Made by a program: the position numbers and the translations under genes. A model generated the notes under the pieces. It ran no database searches. It saw nothing but the letters and a program-made list of their open reading frames with translations, and was not told the DNA's origin. A stretch of 64,000 nucleotides of DNA from NCBI GenBank assembly GCA_004561445.1, contig SFVX01000001.1, positions 186,001 through 250,000 of the forward strand, read 5' to 3'. The stretch's first letter is position 1, and every line of letters starts with the position of its first letter. Source of the DNA: a bacterium (GTDB lineage Bacteria; Patescibacteriota; Saccharimonadia; Saccharimonadales; Saccharimonadaceae). Of this stretch, positions 16,085-24,180 are shown in pieces.

Positions 16085-18475
16085 CTATTCACCAATTTCC
16101 TGGCGGATCATTGTAGTTGTAATATTGATTTCGCCACCGGACTTAAGATTGCCGGCGAGAACTTCTTTGGCGACAATATTCTCGATAGAACTTTGAACAA
16201 TACGTCGCATCGGGCGGGCGCCGAGTTTTGGATCATAGCCGCGGTCGGCGAGCAGGTCGCGCGCATCAGTATCGACGGTGACGGTGATCTTTTGCGGTTC
16301 GAGCGTACGATTAACGTCGGCAAGAATGAGGTCAAAGATTTGAGCCAGCTCAGTTTTGCCAAGAGGCGAAAAGACACAAACTTCGTCAAAGCGGTTGATG
16401 AATTCCGGCTTAAATTCACCGCTGTCAATAAGCGCATCGATGAGTTCAGATTTAAGCTCAGCAAGGTCGTGACCAGCATCGATAGATTCGCGAATATGAT
16501 TGGCGCCGGCATTACTAGTTGCAATAATAATCGCGTCACGGAAGCTAACCTCGCGGTTTTTAATATCGCGCAAGACTCCCTCGTCAAGTAATTGCAGGAG
16601 CGCAGTCAATACTTTTGGATGAGCTTTTTCAATCTCGTCAAGCAAAACGACTGAGAATGGATTTTTCATGACCTGAGAAGTGAGGCTCATTTCGTCGGTA
16701 GCACCATCTGCGATAAGGCGCTGGACGCTTCCCTCGTCGACGAATTCATTAAGGTCGAGGCGCACAATGGCACCTTCGCCATGAAAATAAACTTCGCTAA
16801 TCGCTTTGGCGAGTTCGGTTTTACCAACACCGGTTGGGCCCAAGAATAGGAAGGTGCCGATTGGACGTTTTTCGTTACGGACACCAGCAGCGGAACGGCG
16901 CAAAGCATTCGAGACGGCCTTGACGGCGTTTTCTTGGCCAATCATACGCTGATGAATGAGCTGTTCCATGTCGAGTAAATCTTGGCGAGCTTTTTCGTCC
17001 TGCGAAGCGCGCATTTTGACGCCGTAAGTCTTTTCAATGGCAGTCTGGACGGACTCGGCAGTTACGATGCCATTTTCAGCAAAACCGGCGGCAGATTCAA
17101 GCAAATGCAAGGCACGGCCCGGCATCACCATGTCGTGGATATATTTTTCACTGAGGCGATAAGCTTCTTTGAGTGCCCAGACTGTGTACACAACGTCATG
17201 CTCAAGCTCGAGAAGCGGTACGCGATCTTGCATAATATCCATGGTTTCCTCTGGAGTTGACGGCGGAACCATGACTTTATTAAGCGCATTTGCGAGTTGG
17301 CTGTTGCGAGCTTCAATTTCAAGATAGCGTTGTTGCTCCATCGTAAAGATAATGCGCAACCTGCCCGCACGAACTGCCGGCAAAATAACTTTAGAAATGT
17401 CGACAGAGCCAACGCCCTCTTCGAAGAAGAGCTGAGCGTTATCGAGCCAAAGAATAATATTCTTGGCGCCGTAAGCTTCGCCCATGATTTGCGACATGAG
17501 ATTTTCGAGCGAGCCGCGTTCGCTAGCAACACTAATAAGCGAGGCGGCGTCAAGCTTGAAAACTTGGCGAAATTTTAGGTGGTTTGGGATTTTGCTATCC
17601 GCATCGAGAAGTTTATTGGCGAATGCATAAACAATAGTCTTACGGCCGCTGCCTTCGGCGCCAATGAGGGCAACATTTTGACGACCACCGTGCGAGAAAG
17701 TCTTAATCATCTCGTCGATTACTTCGTCGCTAGAAGCCTGGTTAACGGCAATGTGTGCATTTGAGATAGTGCGCGAGATATTTTCGGCAAAACGTTGCAA
17801 GATTGGCGTATAGCCAAAGCTAAGATCGCGCCCCAAGCCACCGTCGTGGCGCGTCTTTTTCATACCTTTTATCATGCCACTAATGTAATTAAACCAGTTA
17901 ACGCCATCACGAAGATCGTCAACATCGAGTTTTAGGGCGCTGATAAATTTTTCGGCGCCCTGATAAGTCTCGACGAGCGCAAGCATAAGTACGGCACCCG
18001 AAACATGTTCAGACTTGGTAATTTCGCGAATCTCAAATGCTTTGTCGAAAATTTGATCAATAGTAGCGGTTGTATTCGACGCGATAATGTTGAGATAATC
18101 CGGCAAGAGACCGTAGCGATTAACCATAAAAATACCACTGCGAGTTTTGATAACCGCATTTGCGATTTCGAGTGGCGTGAGTTCTTTTGGCAGGAGCGCC
18201 AAAAGATCGCGCGAGATGATGTCGTAGGCGTTTTCTTCCTTGCGATTAGGTAAATGTCGAAGTTCGACACGAAGCCAGATCGTAAAGACAAGTATCGCAA
18301 TACTAAGGCCGACAAAAAGCCAGCCCAAACTCAAGTGAGTGAGAATCATGACGACACCAAATGAAAAACTGGCGAAAATTAGAAAATCCGTAAGAATATT
18401 TTGAGCTTTGCCATCGAAGGCTTTGCTCAGGCGCGCCTCGCGAGCGCGTACACTATTGTAGTCGAATTTGCTCAT
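16085..18475 (-). CDS. Membrane-anchored Clp/Hsp100-like AAA+ ATPase
   Basis: 796 residues from the ATG at 18475, which overlaps the upstream stop as ATGA. Two N-terminal membrane helices (about 30-68) replace a soluble start. A ClpN-like helical region follows, then AAA-1 with an altered Walker A (GAEGSGRKT) and Walker B ending DN rather than DE (IILWLDNAQ). AAA-2 is intact: GPTGVGKTELAKA, VVLLDEIEKAHP, ATSNAGA and the INRFDE arginine-finger region, then the D2 small domain. It probably threads or remodels proteins at the membrane. Whether it pairs with ClpP is unknown. Confidence 0.85.
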   Translation of the reverse strand: MSKFDYNSVRAREARLSKAFDGKAQNILTDFLIFASFSFGVVMILTHLSLGWLFVGLSIAILVFTIWLRVELRHLPNRKEENAYDIISRDLLALLPKELTPLEIANAVIKTRSGIFMVNRYGLLPDYLNIIASNTTATIDQIFDKAFEIREITKSEHVSGAVLMLALVETYQGAEKFISALKLDVDDLRDGVNWFNYISGMIKGMKKTRHDGGLGRDLSFGYTPILQRFAENISRTISNAHIAVNQASSDEVIDEMIKTFSHGGRQNVALIGAEGSGRKTIVYAFANKLLDADSKIPNHLKFRQVFKLDAASLISVASERGSLENLMSQIMGEAYGAKNIILWLDNAQLFFEEGVGSVDISKVILPAVRAGRLRIIFTMEQQRYLEIEARNSQLANALNKVMVPPSTPEETMDIMQDRVPLLELEHDVVYTVWALKEAYRLSEKYIHDMVMPGRALHLLESAAGFAENGIVTAESVQTAIEKTYGVKMRASQDEKARQDLLDMEQLIHQRMIGQENAVKAVSNALRRSAAGVRNEKRPIGTFLFLGPTGVGKTELAKAISEVYFHGEGAIVRLDLNEFVDEGSVQRLIADGATDEMSLTSQVMKNPFSVVLLDEIEKAHPKVLTALLQLLDEGVLRDIKNREVSFRDAIIIATSNAGANHIRESIDAGHDLAELKSELIDALIDSGEFKPEFINRFDEVCVFSPLGKTELAQIFDLILADVNRTLEPQKITVTVDTDARDLLADRGYDPKLGARPMRRIVQSSIENIVAKEVLAGNLKSGGEINITTTMIRQEIGE

Positions 18476-18852
18476 AGCGCAACTCCTGCAATGCAAAGTA
18501 CAACGCAAATAAGTGGCGTGAGCGGCAAAATCGGCCAAATTACTACGAGTAGAATGCTTAAAATGGCATCAAAGATAAAAGCAATAAAACCAAAGATAAG
18601 AATAAATAGACGAACAATGGCGCCAATAGTGCGCGAGAGAAGTTTATCGAAAAAGACTGATAAATAATGCATCGGACCGCCGTAAGGATTCTCGGCGACG
18701 GTGGAGATTTGATGAAAAGGTGCGAAAAAGGTACGAATCAAGACCGAAAAAGAGAAAAAATCGGCAATGTTGCGTAGTTTTTCGACGAGAGTCTGCGCAA
18801 AGTAACCCCAGCCACGAGAATACCACCACGAGACAAAATCTATCATTAGCAT
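18472..18852 (-). CDS. Small membrane protein paired with the Clp-like ATPase
   Basis: 126 residues, very hydrophobic after residue 60, with two or three membrane helices. The N-terminal half is amphipathic (WWYSRGWGYFAQTLVEKLRNIADFFSF). The family is not recognised. Its stop overlaps the Clp gene start by 4 nt, so they form a unit and may act together. The -10 TATAAT lies exactly 6 nt before the first ATG (leaderless); a second ATG lies two codons on. Confidence 0.65.
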   Translation of the reverse strand: MLMIDFVSWWYSRGWGYFAQTLVEKLRNIADFFSFSVLIRTFFAPFHQISTVAENPYGGPMHYLSVFFDKLLSRTIGAIVRLFILIFGFIAFIFDAILSILLVVIWPILPLTPLICVVLCIAGVAL

Positions 18853-18858
18853 AAACTT

Positions 18859-18864
18859 ATTATA
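18859..18864 (-). promoter_or_regulatory. -10 of a leaderless transcript
   Basis: TATAAT 6 nt before the ATG at 18852, immediately after the dnaK terminator hairpin. Confidence 0.6.
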
Positions 18865-18870
18865 CTATAA

Positions 18871-18901
18871 AAAATAACCCCCGAACTTGGGGGGTTATTT
18901 T
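18871..18901 (-). terminator. Terminator after dnaK
   Basis: Stem AATAACCCCC/GGGGGGTTATT followed by TTTTT on the minus strand. Confidence 0.85.
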
Positions 18902-18913
18902 AAGCTAGTTCGA

Positions 18914-20803
18914 CTATTTATCGACTACTTCACCTTCGACAGTACCGTCATCTTTCTTATCTTCGGACTTATCGTCTTTCTTGTCGTCAGCAGCGGCTTG
19001 ATAGAGCTTTGCGCCGATAGGCATGATGGCATCATTGAGAGCCTTAGTAGCCTCTTCAAGTTTCTCTTTGTCATCAGCGGACTTTTCAAGTTGCTCTTTA
19101 GCTTCAGCGACGGCCTTCTTGATGGTTTCTTTGTCGTCGTCGGAGATTTTGTCTTTGAACTCGGTTGGCATCTTTTCGGCTTGATAGATGGTGTTTTCGA
19201 GTTGATTGCGTGCGTCGATAGCTTCCTTTTTCTTCTTATCTTCGCTAGCATGCATCTCGGCATCCTTCTGAGCCTTTTCGATATCTTCCTTGCTCATGTT
19301 GCCAGAGTTTTGAATGGTAATGCTCTGCTCTTTACCAGTGCCTTTATCCTTGGCGGTAACATTCAAGATACCGTTAGCATCAAGATTGAAAGTAACCTCA
19401 ATTTGCGGAATGCCGCGTGGAGCTGGAGCGATACCATCGAGCACGAAGCGGCCAAGAGATTTGTTGTCTTTAGCAAATTCACGCTCACCCTGAAGGACAT
19501 GAATTTCTACCTGAGGCTGGTTGTCGCTAGCGGTCGAGAAGACCTCAGACTTGCTGGTAGGAATGGTCGTGTTGCGATCGATGAGTGGAGTGCGGACGCC
19601 GCCCATGGTTTCAATACCGAGAGTAAGCGGAGTGACATCGAGCAGAAGCACGTCTTTGACATCACCGGCGAGAACGCCACCTTGAATAGCGGCACCGACA
19701 GCCACAACCTCATCTGGGTTGACACCCTGCATTGGGTCTTTGCCGAAGAATTTCTTGACACGCTCGACCACGGCTGGCATACGAGTCATACCACCAACCA
19801 TGACGACTTCATTGATGTCGCTAGCAGATAGGTCGGCATCGGAGAGCGCCTTCTTGACTGGACCATCAAGACGGTCGAGAAGTGGTGCAACGAGTTCTTC
19901 GAGCTTAGCGCGAGTAAGTGTCAATTCGAGGTGCTTCGGACCATCAGCGTCAGCAGTAATATATGGAAGGTTGATTTCGGTCTCGGTTGCAGAGCTGAGC
20001 TCTTTTTTGGCTTTTTCAGCTTCGTCTTTGATACGCTGCATGGCAGCTGCATCCTTGCGAAGATCGATACCATTTTGGTCTTCAAAATCTTTGAGAATAT
20101 AGTCAACAATCTTGTTATCGAAGTCTTCACCACCGAGGTGAGTATCACCGTTGGTAGATTTTACTTCAAAGACGCCATCGCCAAGCTCAAGGACGGAGAC
20201 ATCGAAAGTACCACCACCAAGATCGAAGACGACAATCTTCTGGTCATCTTTCTTATCGAGACCATAAGCGAGAGCTGCCGCGGTAGGCTCGTTGATAATA
20301 CGGCGAACCTCGAGGCCAGCGATTTTACCGGCATCTTTGGTGGCTTGGCGCTGAGAATCGTCGAAATAGGCAGGAACCGTAATAATGGCTTCGGTAACTT
20401 TTTCGCCTAGGTATGCCTCAGCATCAGCCTTGATTTTGCTTAGAATCATAGCAGAGACAGCCTCTGGGCTATAATCTTTGCCACCCAAAGTAACTGCTAC
20501 GGAATCGCCCTTCTCGGACTTAGTAATCTTGAATGGAACGTTTTTCTTGTCGTCTTGAACTTCTTTGTCCTCGTATTTACGGCCGATAAGACGCTTGATG
20601 CCATAAATAGTGTTCTCTGGGTTAGTGACGCGCTGGCGCTGTGCAACTTTACCGACGAGACGATCGCCTTTTTTAGTAATTGCTACGACCGACGGAGTAG
20701 TACGGTCGCCCTCGCTGTTTGTAATAACTTCTGGCTTGCCTGCTACCATATATGCAAATGCACTGTTTGTAGTACCAAGGTCAATACCGATAATTTTACC
20801 CAT
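18914..20803 (-). CDS. dnaK: Chaperone protein DnaK (Hsp70)
   Basis: 629 residues, normal length. The nucleotide-binding domain shows GIDLGTTNSAFAYM, VPAYFDDSQRQATKDAGKIAGLEV, IVFDLGGGTFDVSVLE and VVMVGGMTRMPAV. The substrate-binding domain starts after DVTPLTLGIETMGG, and the C-terminal tail is Lys/Asp-rich. It refolds proteins with DnaJ and GrpE, neither of which is next to it here. AGGAGGAATAATA precedes the ATG. Two CIRCE operators flank the promoter -10, so HrcA repression is expected. Confidence 0.97.
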   Translation of the reverse strand: MGKIIGIDLGTTNSAFAYMVAGKPEVITNSEGDRTTPSVVAITKKGDRLVGKVAQRQRVTNPENTIYGIKRLIGRKYEDKEVQDDKKNVPFKITKSEKGDSVAVTLGGKDYSPEAVSAMILSKIKADAEAYLGEKVTEAIITVPAYFDDSQRQATKDAGKIAGLEVRRIINEPTAAALAYGLDKKDDQKIVVFDLGGGTFDVSVLELGDGVFEVKSTNGDTHLGGEDFDNKIVDYILKDFEDQNGIDLRKDAAAMQRIKDEAEKAKKELSSATETEINLPYITADADGPKHLELTLTRAKLEELVAPLLDRLDGPVKKALSDADLSASDINEVVMVGGMTRMPAVVERVKKFFGKDPMQGVNPDEVVAVGAAIQGGVLAGDVKDVLLLDVTPLTLGIETMGGVRTPLIDRNTTIPTSKSEVFSTASDNQPQVEIHVLQGEREFAKDNKSLGRFVLDGIAPAPRGIPQIEVTFNLDANGILNVTAKDKGTGKEQSITIQNSGNMSKEDIEKAQKDAEMHASEDKKKKEAIDARNQLENTIYQAEKMPTEFKDKISDDDKETIKKAVAEAKEQLEKSADDKEKLEEATKALNDAIMPIGAKLYQAAADDKKDDKSEDKKDDGTVEGEVVDK

Positions 20804-20839
20804 TATTATTCCTCCTTTTTAGAAAATCTTGGATAACTT

Positions 20840-20866
20840 TTAGCACTCACGGTGGTTGAATGCTAA
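20840..20866 (-). promoter_or_regulatory. CIRCE operator 2 (promoter-distal, imperfect)
   Basis: TTAGCACTC, 9 bp, GAATGCTAA: one mismatch from the canonical inverted repeat. It lies in the dnaK leader. Confidence 0.85.
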
Positions 20867-20877
20867 TTTCTGTAATC

Positions 20878-20906
20878 ATTGTACAAAATTAGCACTCTAA
20901 TGTCAA
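20878..20906 (-). promoter_or_regulatory. dnaK promoter
   Basis: TTGACA, 17-bp spacer, TACAAT on the minus strand. The -35 lies in the 9-bp centre of CIRCE 1. Confidence 0.88.
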
Positions 20907-20915
20907 GAGTGCTAA
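20889..20915 (-). promoter_or_regulatory. CIRCE operator 1 (perfect)
   Basis: TTAGCACTC, 9 bp, GAGTGCTAA, the exact HrcA-binding consensus, covering the -35 of dnaK. Confidence 0.95.
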
Positions 20916-20932
20916 TTGAATTTTTGTATCTG

Positions 20933-21592
20933 TTATTTTGACTTTTTGGAAGATTTTTTAGATTTTTTTGAGTTTTGTGCTTGCGAAATCGTCGTGACTT
21001 CGGCCGGCGCAACAAGTTGTTGTGGACGCTTATGCACGAAAAGAAAACCACCGACAAGTGAACCAATGAAAGCCATGATAAGGTCCCACATTGTATCGTC
21101 GACGCCGTGCTGAATAAGCTCCTGCATGTGCTGGCCTAGAACTTTGTCGCAGAAGAATTCAAAGAACTCCCAACAGACTGCGACGGCAAGAGAAAAACAG
21201 ATAATAAAGAGGCGACGAAAGCCTTTGTGAGTATATTTGGCGCCAAAATATAGTAAAACATAGTAAGCGATGACAGCCGAAAAAACACCAGAGAGCATAT
21301 GGACGAACTTATCATAATACGGCACCGTTTCATACCAGTAGAGACAGATGCCAAGATCGAGTGCGAGGAAAATAAATATATAATAGGCGAGCTCGATACG
21401 GACCGAAAATTTGGTCTTAAATAGGCACTCAAAAATCTCGGGCAAGAAAGGTAAAACAAAGCCCGCCAAAATGCCACCAATTTTATCGTAGTTTGGATCG
21501 GTGAGTTGCAAAATTAAAAACAATACCGCTAGGAGTAGTAAACAGCTCTTGATGATTTTTAGAATGATGCGCTGAACTTTTGGGATGTCCAT
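20933..21592 (-). CDS. Membrane protein, YjdF/DUF2238-like
   Basis: 219 residues with about six membrane helices and a Lys/Ser-rich cytosolic tail (SKKSKKSSKKSK). The pattern YDKFVHMLSGVFSAVIAYYVL followed by AVCWEFFEFFCD and GVDDTMWDLIMAFIGSLVGG fits the DUF2238/YjdF family (His in an early helix, WE and DTxWD later). The function is unknown. GGAGGAATAAA precedes the ATG and overlaps the stop of the methyltransferase upstream. It ends just before the dnaK control region. Confidence 0.7.
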   Translation of the reverse strand: MDIPKVQRIILKIIKSCLLLLAVLFLILQLTDPNYDKIGGILAGFVLPFLPEIFECLFKTKFSVRIELAYYIFIFLALDLGICLYWYETVPYYDKFVHMLSGVFSAVIAYYVLLYFGAKYTHKGFRRLFIICFSLAVAVCWEFFEFFCDKVLGQHMQELIQHGVDDTMWDLIMAFIGSLVGGFLFVHKRPQQLVAPAEVTTISQAQNSKKSKKSSKKSK

Positions 21593-21593
21593 T

Positions 21594-22181
21594 TTATTCC
21601 TCCGGTCTTCTTAAAATCGCGAGAGTACCAGCGAGACGCATCTGGTATTCAGGGTGAGTATTCATAAATTCATTAACGGCCTTGGCGCTGCCTGGCAGAG
21701 CTGGATTACGATAGTCGTGCACAACAATAGTGGCACCAGGCGCAAGCTTTGGTGTAACAAGATTTAGGCTGGTTTGGATGGATTTATAAAAATCGCCATC
21801 AAGCAAGGCAAAACAAATCTGATCTGGCAAATCGGCATCTGGGTCGAGTGCGTCAAACCAGGCTTTTTTGATTACTGGTTCGGGAAGTTTGAGTTTTTTG
21901 AATTTCGCCGAGACAGAGATGGGCGAGATTTTGAGTTCGCCAGCTTTGAAGCGCCAACCCAGCGAAGAGTTATCTTCGGCGGTTTTCTCGGGGAGGCCCT
22001 CAAATGAGTCGTAGAGCCAGAGCCATTTGTCGATAGAATCTTGCATGACTTTGGCAAGCTCGACTGAAGTATCGCCAGCATAGCAGCCAAATTCGACGAC
22101 GTCGCCTGGCAAGTTTAGAGCCACACGAAGTTCGTCTTGGATAATGGCGAGTTCACGGGTAGGGATTTGGAGGTCGCTCAT
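21594..22181 (-). CDS. TylF/macrocin-O-methyltransferase-like SAM enzyme
   Basis: 195 residues from the ATG at 22181, which comes 1 nt after the kinase stop (TGATATG). The SAM-binding motif is DVVEFGCYAGDTSVELAK, with an acidic end of strand 2 in LWLYDSFEGLPEK. Motif IV is CFALLDGDFYKSIQTSLNLV, and VVHDYRNPALPG holds likely metal or substrate residues. The family methylates sugars or small metabolites. It sits in a run of kinase, methyltransferase and DUF2238 genes; the substrate is unknown. Confidence 0.8.
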   Translation of the reverse strand: MSDLQIPTRELAIIQDELRVALNLPGDVVEFGCYAGDTSVELAKVMQDSIDKWLWLYDSFEGLPEKTAEDNSSLGWRFKAGELKISPISVSAKFKKLKLPEPVIKKAWFDALDPDADLPDQICFALLDGDFYKSIQTSLNLVTPKLAPGATIVVHDYRNPALPGSAKAVNEFMNTHPEYQMRLAGTLAILRRPEE

Positions 22182-22182
22182 A

Positions 22183-22755
22183 TCAGTCCACAAAGCCAAT
22201 TTCTTTCATGAGCGCCGCAAAATCGACCACGAAAGACTTGAGGTCTTTATTGTTGTAGATGTAATAATCAGCAATAGCAATTGGGCCGCCTTTTTCGAGG
22301 TTTTCGATCTCGGTTTGATCGCGTTCAGCAGCTTCCTGGGCGTTGAATGGACGCTCCGGGCGCTCGGCGAGGCGTTTGCGACGAAGAGATTTTGGCGCAA
22401 CGATAGCAACTACAGTCATTTCGGTCGGAAATTCTTTGCGCAAGATCTTGTACTCAGTCCAGCTATAAACGCCATCAAGCACGATGCGTTTTTGACCGGC
22501 GTTAATCAGATTGTGAACATCGGCGATGGCGCGCTTGACGACAAAATCATTACCCTCTTTGGCGCGGATAGCTTCGCGAAACTCGCGCTGATTCTCAGGT
22601 GTAATCTCAGTAATGCCCGCCTCGGCCATAGCTTTATAGATGATGCCGCCAAAATAAATCTTCGGGATGTTGTGATCAGTAAGATATTCGACGGCGGTGG
22701 ATTTGCCGCTGCCACTCATACCAACAATTGCCAAAATCTTTACATCGTTATTCAT
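22183..22755 (-). CDS. P-loop nucleotide kinase (dephospho-CoA/adenylate kinase-like)
   Basis: 190 residues with the Walker A IVGMSGSGKSTAVEYL at the N-terminus, the strand end RIVLDGVYSWTEY, and a lid-like RRKRLAERPERPFNAQEAAERDQTE segment. This fits P-loop kinases acting on small nucleotides or CoA precursors. The family assignment inside this group is uncertain. TATAAT overlaps the stop of the upstream peptidase gene and lies 8 nt before the ATG, so the leader is very short. Confidence 0.75.
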   Translation of the reverse strand: MNNDVKILAIVGMSGSGKSTAVEYLTDHNIPKIYFGGIIYKAMAEAGITEITPENQREFREAIRAKEGNDFVVKRAIADVHNLINAGQKRIVLDGVYSWTEYKILRKEFPTEMTVVAIVAPKSLRRKRLAERPERPFNAQEAAERDQTEIENLEKGGPIAIADYYIYNNKDLKSFVVDFAALMKEIGFVD

Positions 22756-22769
22756 TATAAGTAATTATA

Positions 22770-24047
22770 TCAGATGGCGCCTAAGATGCGTGACCAGAGC
22801 TCGTCGATGACGCTCTTGTTCATGTTGCCAACGGCGGCGAGGCCAGAAATGCCAGATTGAATAAACTCACGCGCGAGGCGAACAATGGTGCCCTTATCGA
22901 TAGCATCGATCATCTTTGGGGCGTCGGTCATTGGCTCAATAACGCCAGTGGTAATATAATCGCGCATATAGTAGTTACTAATTTGGTCGGCAGTTTGAGC
23001 GAGCATTTGATGACGGCCAAGAGCGTAAGACTTGGCGGCGATAATATCCGCTTCGCTAATGTCGCCATTGATGACACGAGCAAGCTCGACGGCGATAAGA
23101 TCGAAAAGCTCAGTGGCGTTTTCGGAATTAACTTCACCGTCAAAATCCCAAGTACTGCTCCACTTGTCACTATCAGCGCAAGAACCGATACTATAAACAA
23201 TGCCACGCTTGCGAGCTTGACCAAAAATCTTGCTAGACATGGTACCGTTTAGAATATGGTTAAGACAGTTGATAGCGTATTGCTCTTGTGGATTGAGTGG
23301 GCGCTTAATAACGAAGCTGAAACCAAAGCTGACGTTGCTGGCGTCTTTGCGGCGAATGAGGACTGGCTCAGTGCCAGAGTAGTCATTGACTGGCATGTCG
23401 AATTTCTCGCCTTCTTTGAGATTCCAATCTTCGAGCATTTGGATGATTTTCTTTTTGCGACCACGCAAGCTACCGGTGATGATAAACTGCATATTATTGG
23501 CCGTATGAGTGCGACGATGGTGCTCACGGACATCTTTGAGTTCAATATTATTGATAGTCTTAAGACGCTCAGAGTAAGTGAGGACTTTTTCACCAAGTTC
23601 TTGCTGGAGTTTTGGCCAGATGAGGCGACTATAGTCGTTTTGGTAGCCAGTAAGCTCAGAGCGGACATTACCTTTCTCACTGACGAGTTCTTCTTCGTTG
23701 AATTTTGGCAAAGCGACGGCGAGCTCCTGAAGCTTCAAAATACGCTCCCACTCAAAATCAGCACATTCTGCCTCATAGGCAATGAAGACATCAGAAGTCC
23801 AGGCGTTGTGATAGGCGCCGTTTTTAGTGAACTCAGACTCGTAGGACTGCTCATCTTTAAAAAGCTCATTGCGACCAAAAGCCATATGCTCCATAAGATG
23901 GGCAACTTCGTAAATCTCAGGCTTTTTGACGAATTTGTTACCGGCGCGAAAAATCACGCGGATATTCATGACACTGGAGCCCGGAGCGTCGATGAGAAGG
24001 CCGCGAGCGCCGTTTTTGAGGTTGACTTCTTCGATAGAATGTTTCAT
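22770..24047 (-). CDS. M16 family zinc metallopeptidase
   Basis: 425 residues, the single-chain M16B size. The inverted zinc motif is HLMEH (VAHLMEHMAFG, near residue 48), and the third ligand Glu is expected in EELVSEKGNVRSELTGY about 75 residues on. The C-terminal half resembles the non-catalytic M16 domain. Family members cut peptides or process precursors. It starts 134 bp downstream of secA. No ribosome-binding site is obvious. Confidence 0.87.
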   Translation of the reverse strand: MKHSIEEVNLKNGARGLLIDAPGSSVMNIRVIFRAGNKFVKKPEIYEVAHLMEHMAFGRNELFKDEQSYESEFTKNGAYHNAWTSDVFIAYEAECADFEWERILKLQELAVALPKFNEEELVSEKGNVRSELTGYQNDYSRLIWPKLQQELGEKVLTYSERLKTINNIELKDVREHHRRTHTANNMQFIITGSLRGRKKKIIQMLEDWNLKEGEKFDMPVNDYSGTEPVLIRRKDASNVSFGFSFVIKRPLNPQEQYAINCLNHILNGTMSSKIFGQARKRGIVYSIGSCADSDKWSSTWDFDGEVNSENATELFDLIAVELARVINGDISEADIIAAKSYALGRHQMLAQTADQISNYYMRDYITTGVIEPMTDAPKMIDAIDKGTIVRLAREFIQSGISGLAAVGNMNKSVIDELWSRILGAI

Positions 24048-24084
24048 ATTTTGAGGTGAAAATTGAGGTAAGTTTTGAGTAAGC

Positions 24085-24113
24085 TTGACAAATTATAACG
24101 CTTGTGTTATAAT
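24085..24113 (+). promoter_or_regulatory. Consensus promoter facing into the secA 3' end
   Basis: TTGACA, 17-bp spacer ending TGTGT, TATAAT on the plus strand, between two minus-strand genes. No plus-strand gene follows, so it should give an antisense or small RNA. Confidence 0.75.
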
Positions 24114-24138
24114 AGAAGGTTGGATTGGTTTTTCTTTA

Positions 24139-24171
24139 AAGTAACGCCCGTTTTTTAGGCGGGCGCTACTT
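24139..24171. terminator. Hairpin after secA
   Basis: AAGTA and CGCCCG pair with CGGGCG and TACTT around a T-rich loop. On the minus strand it is followed by TTTAAAG, a weak terminator for secA. It would also be the first structure in the plus-strand transcript. Confidence 0.45.
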
Positions 24172-24180
24172 GATTCTTGG

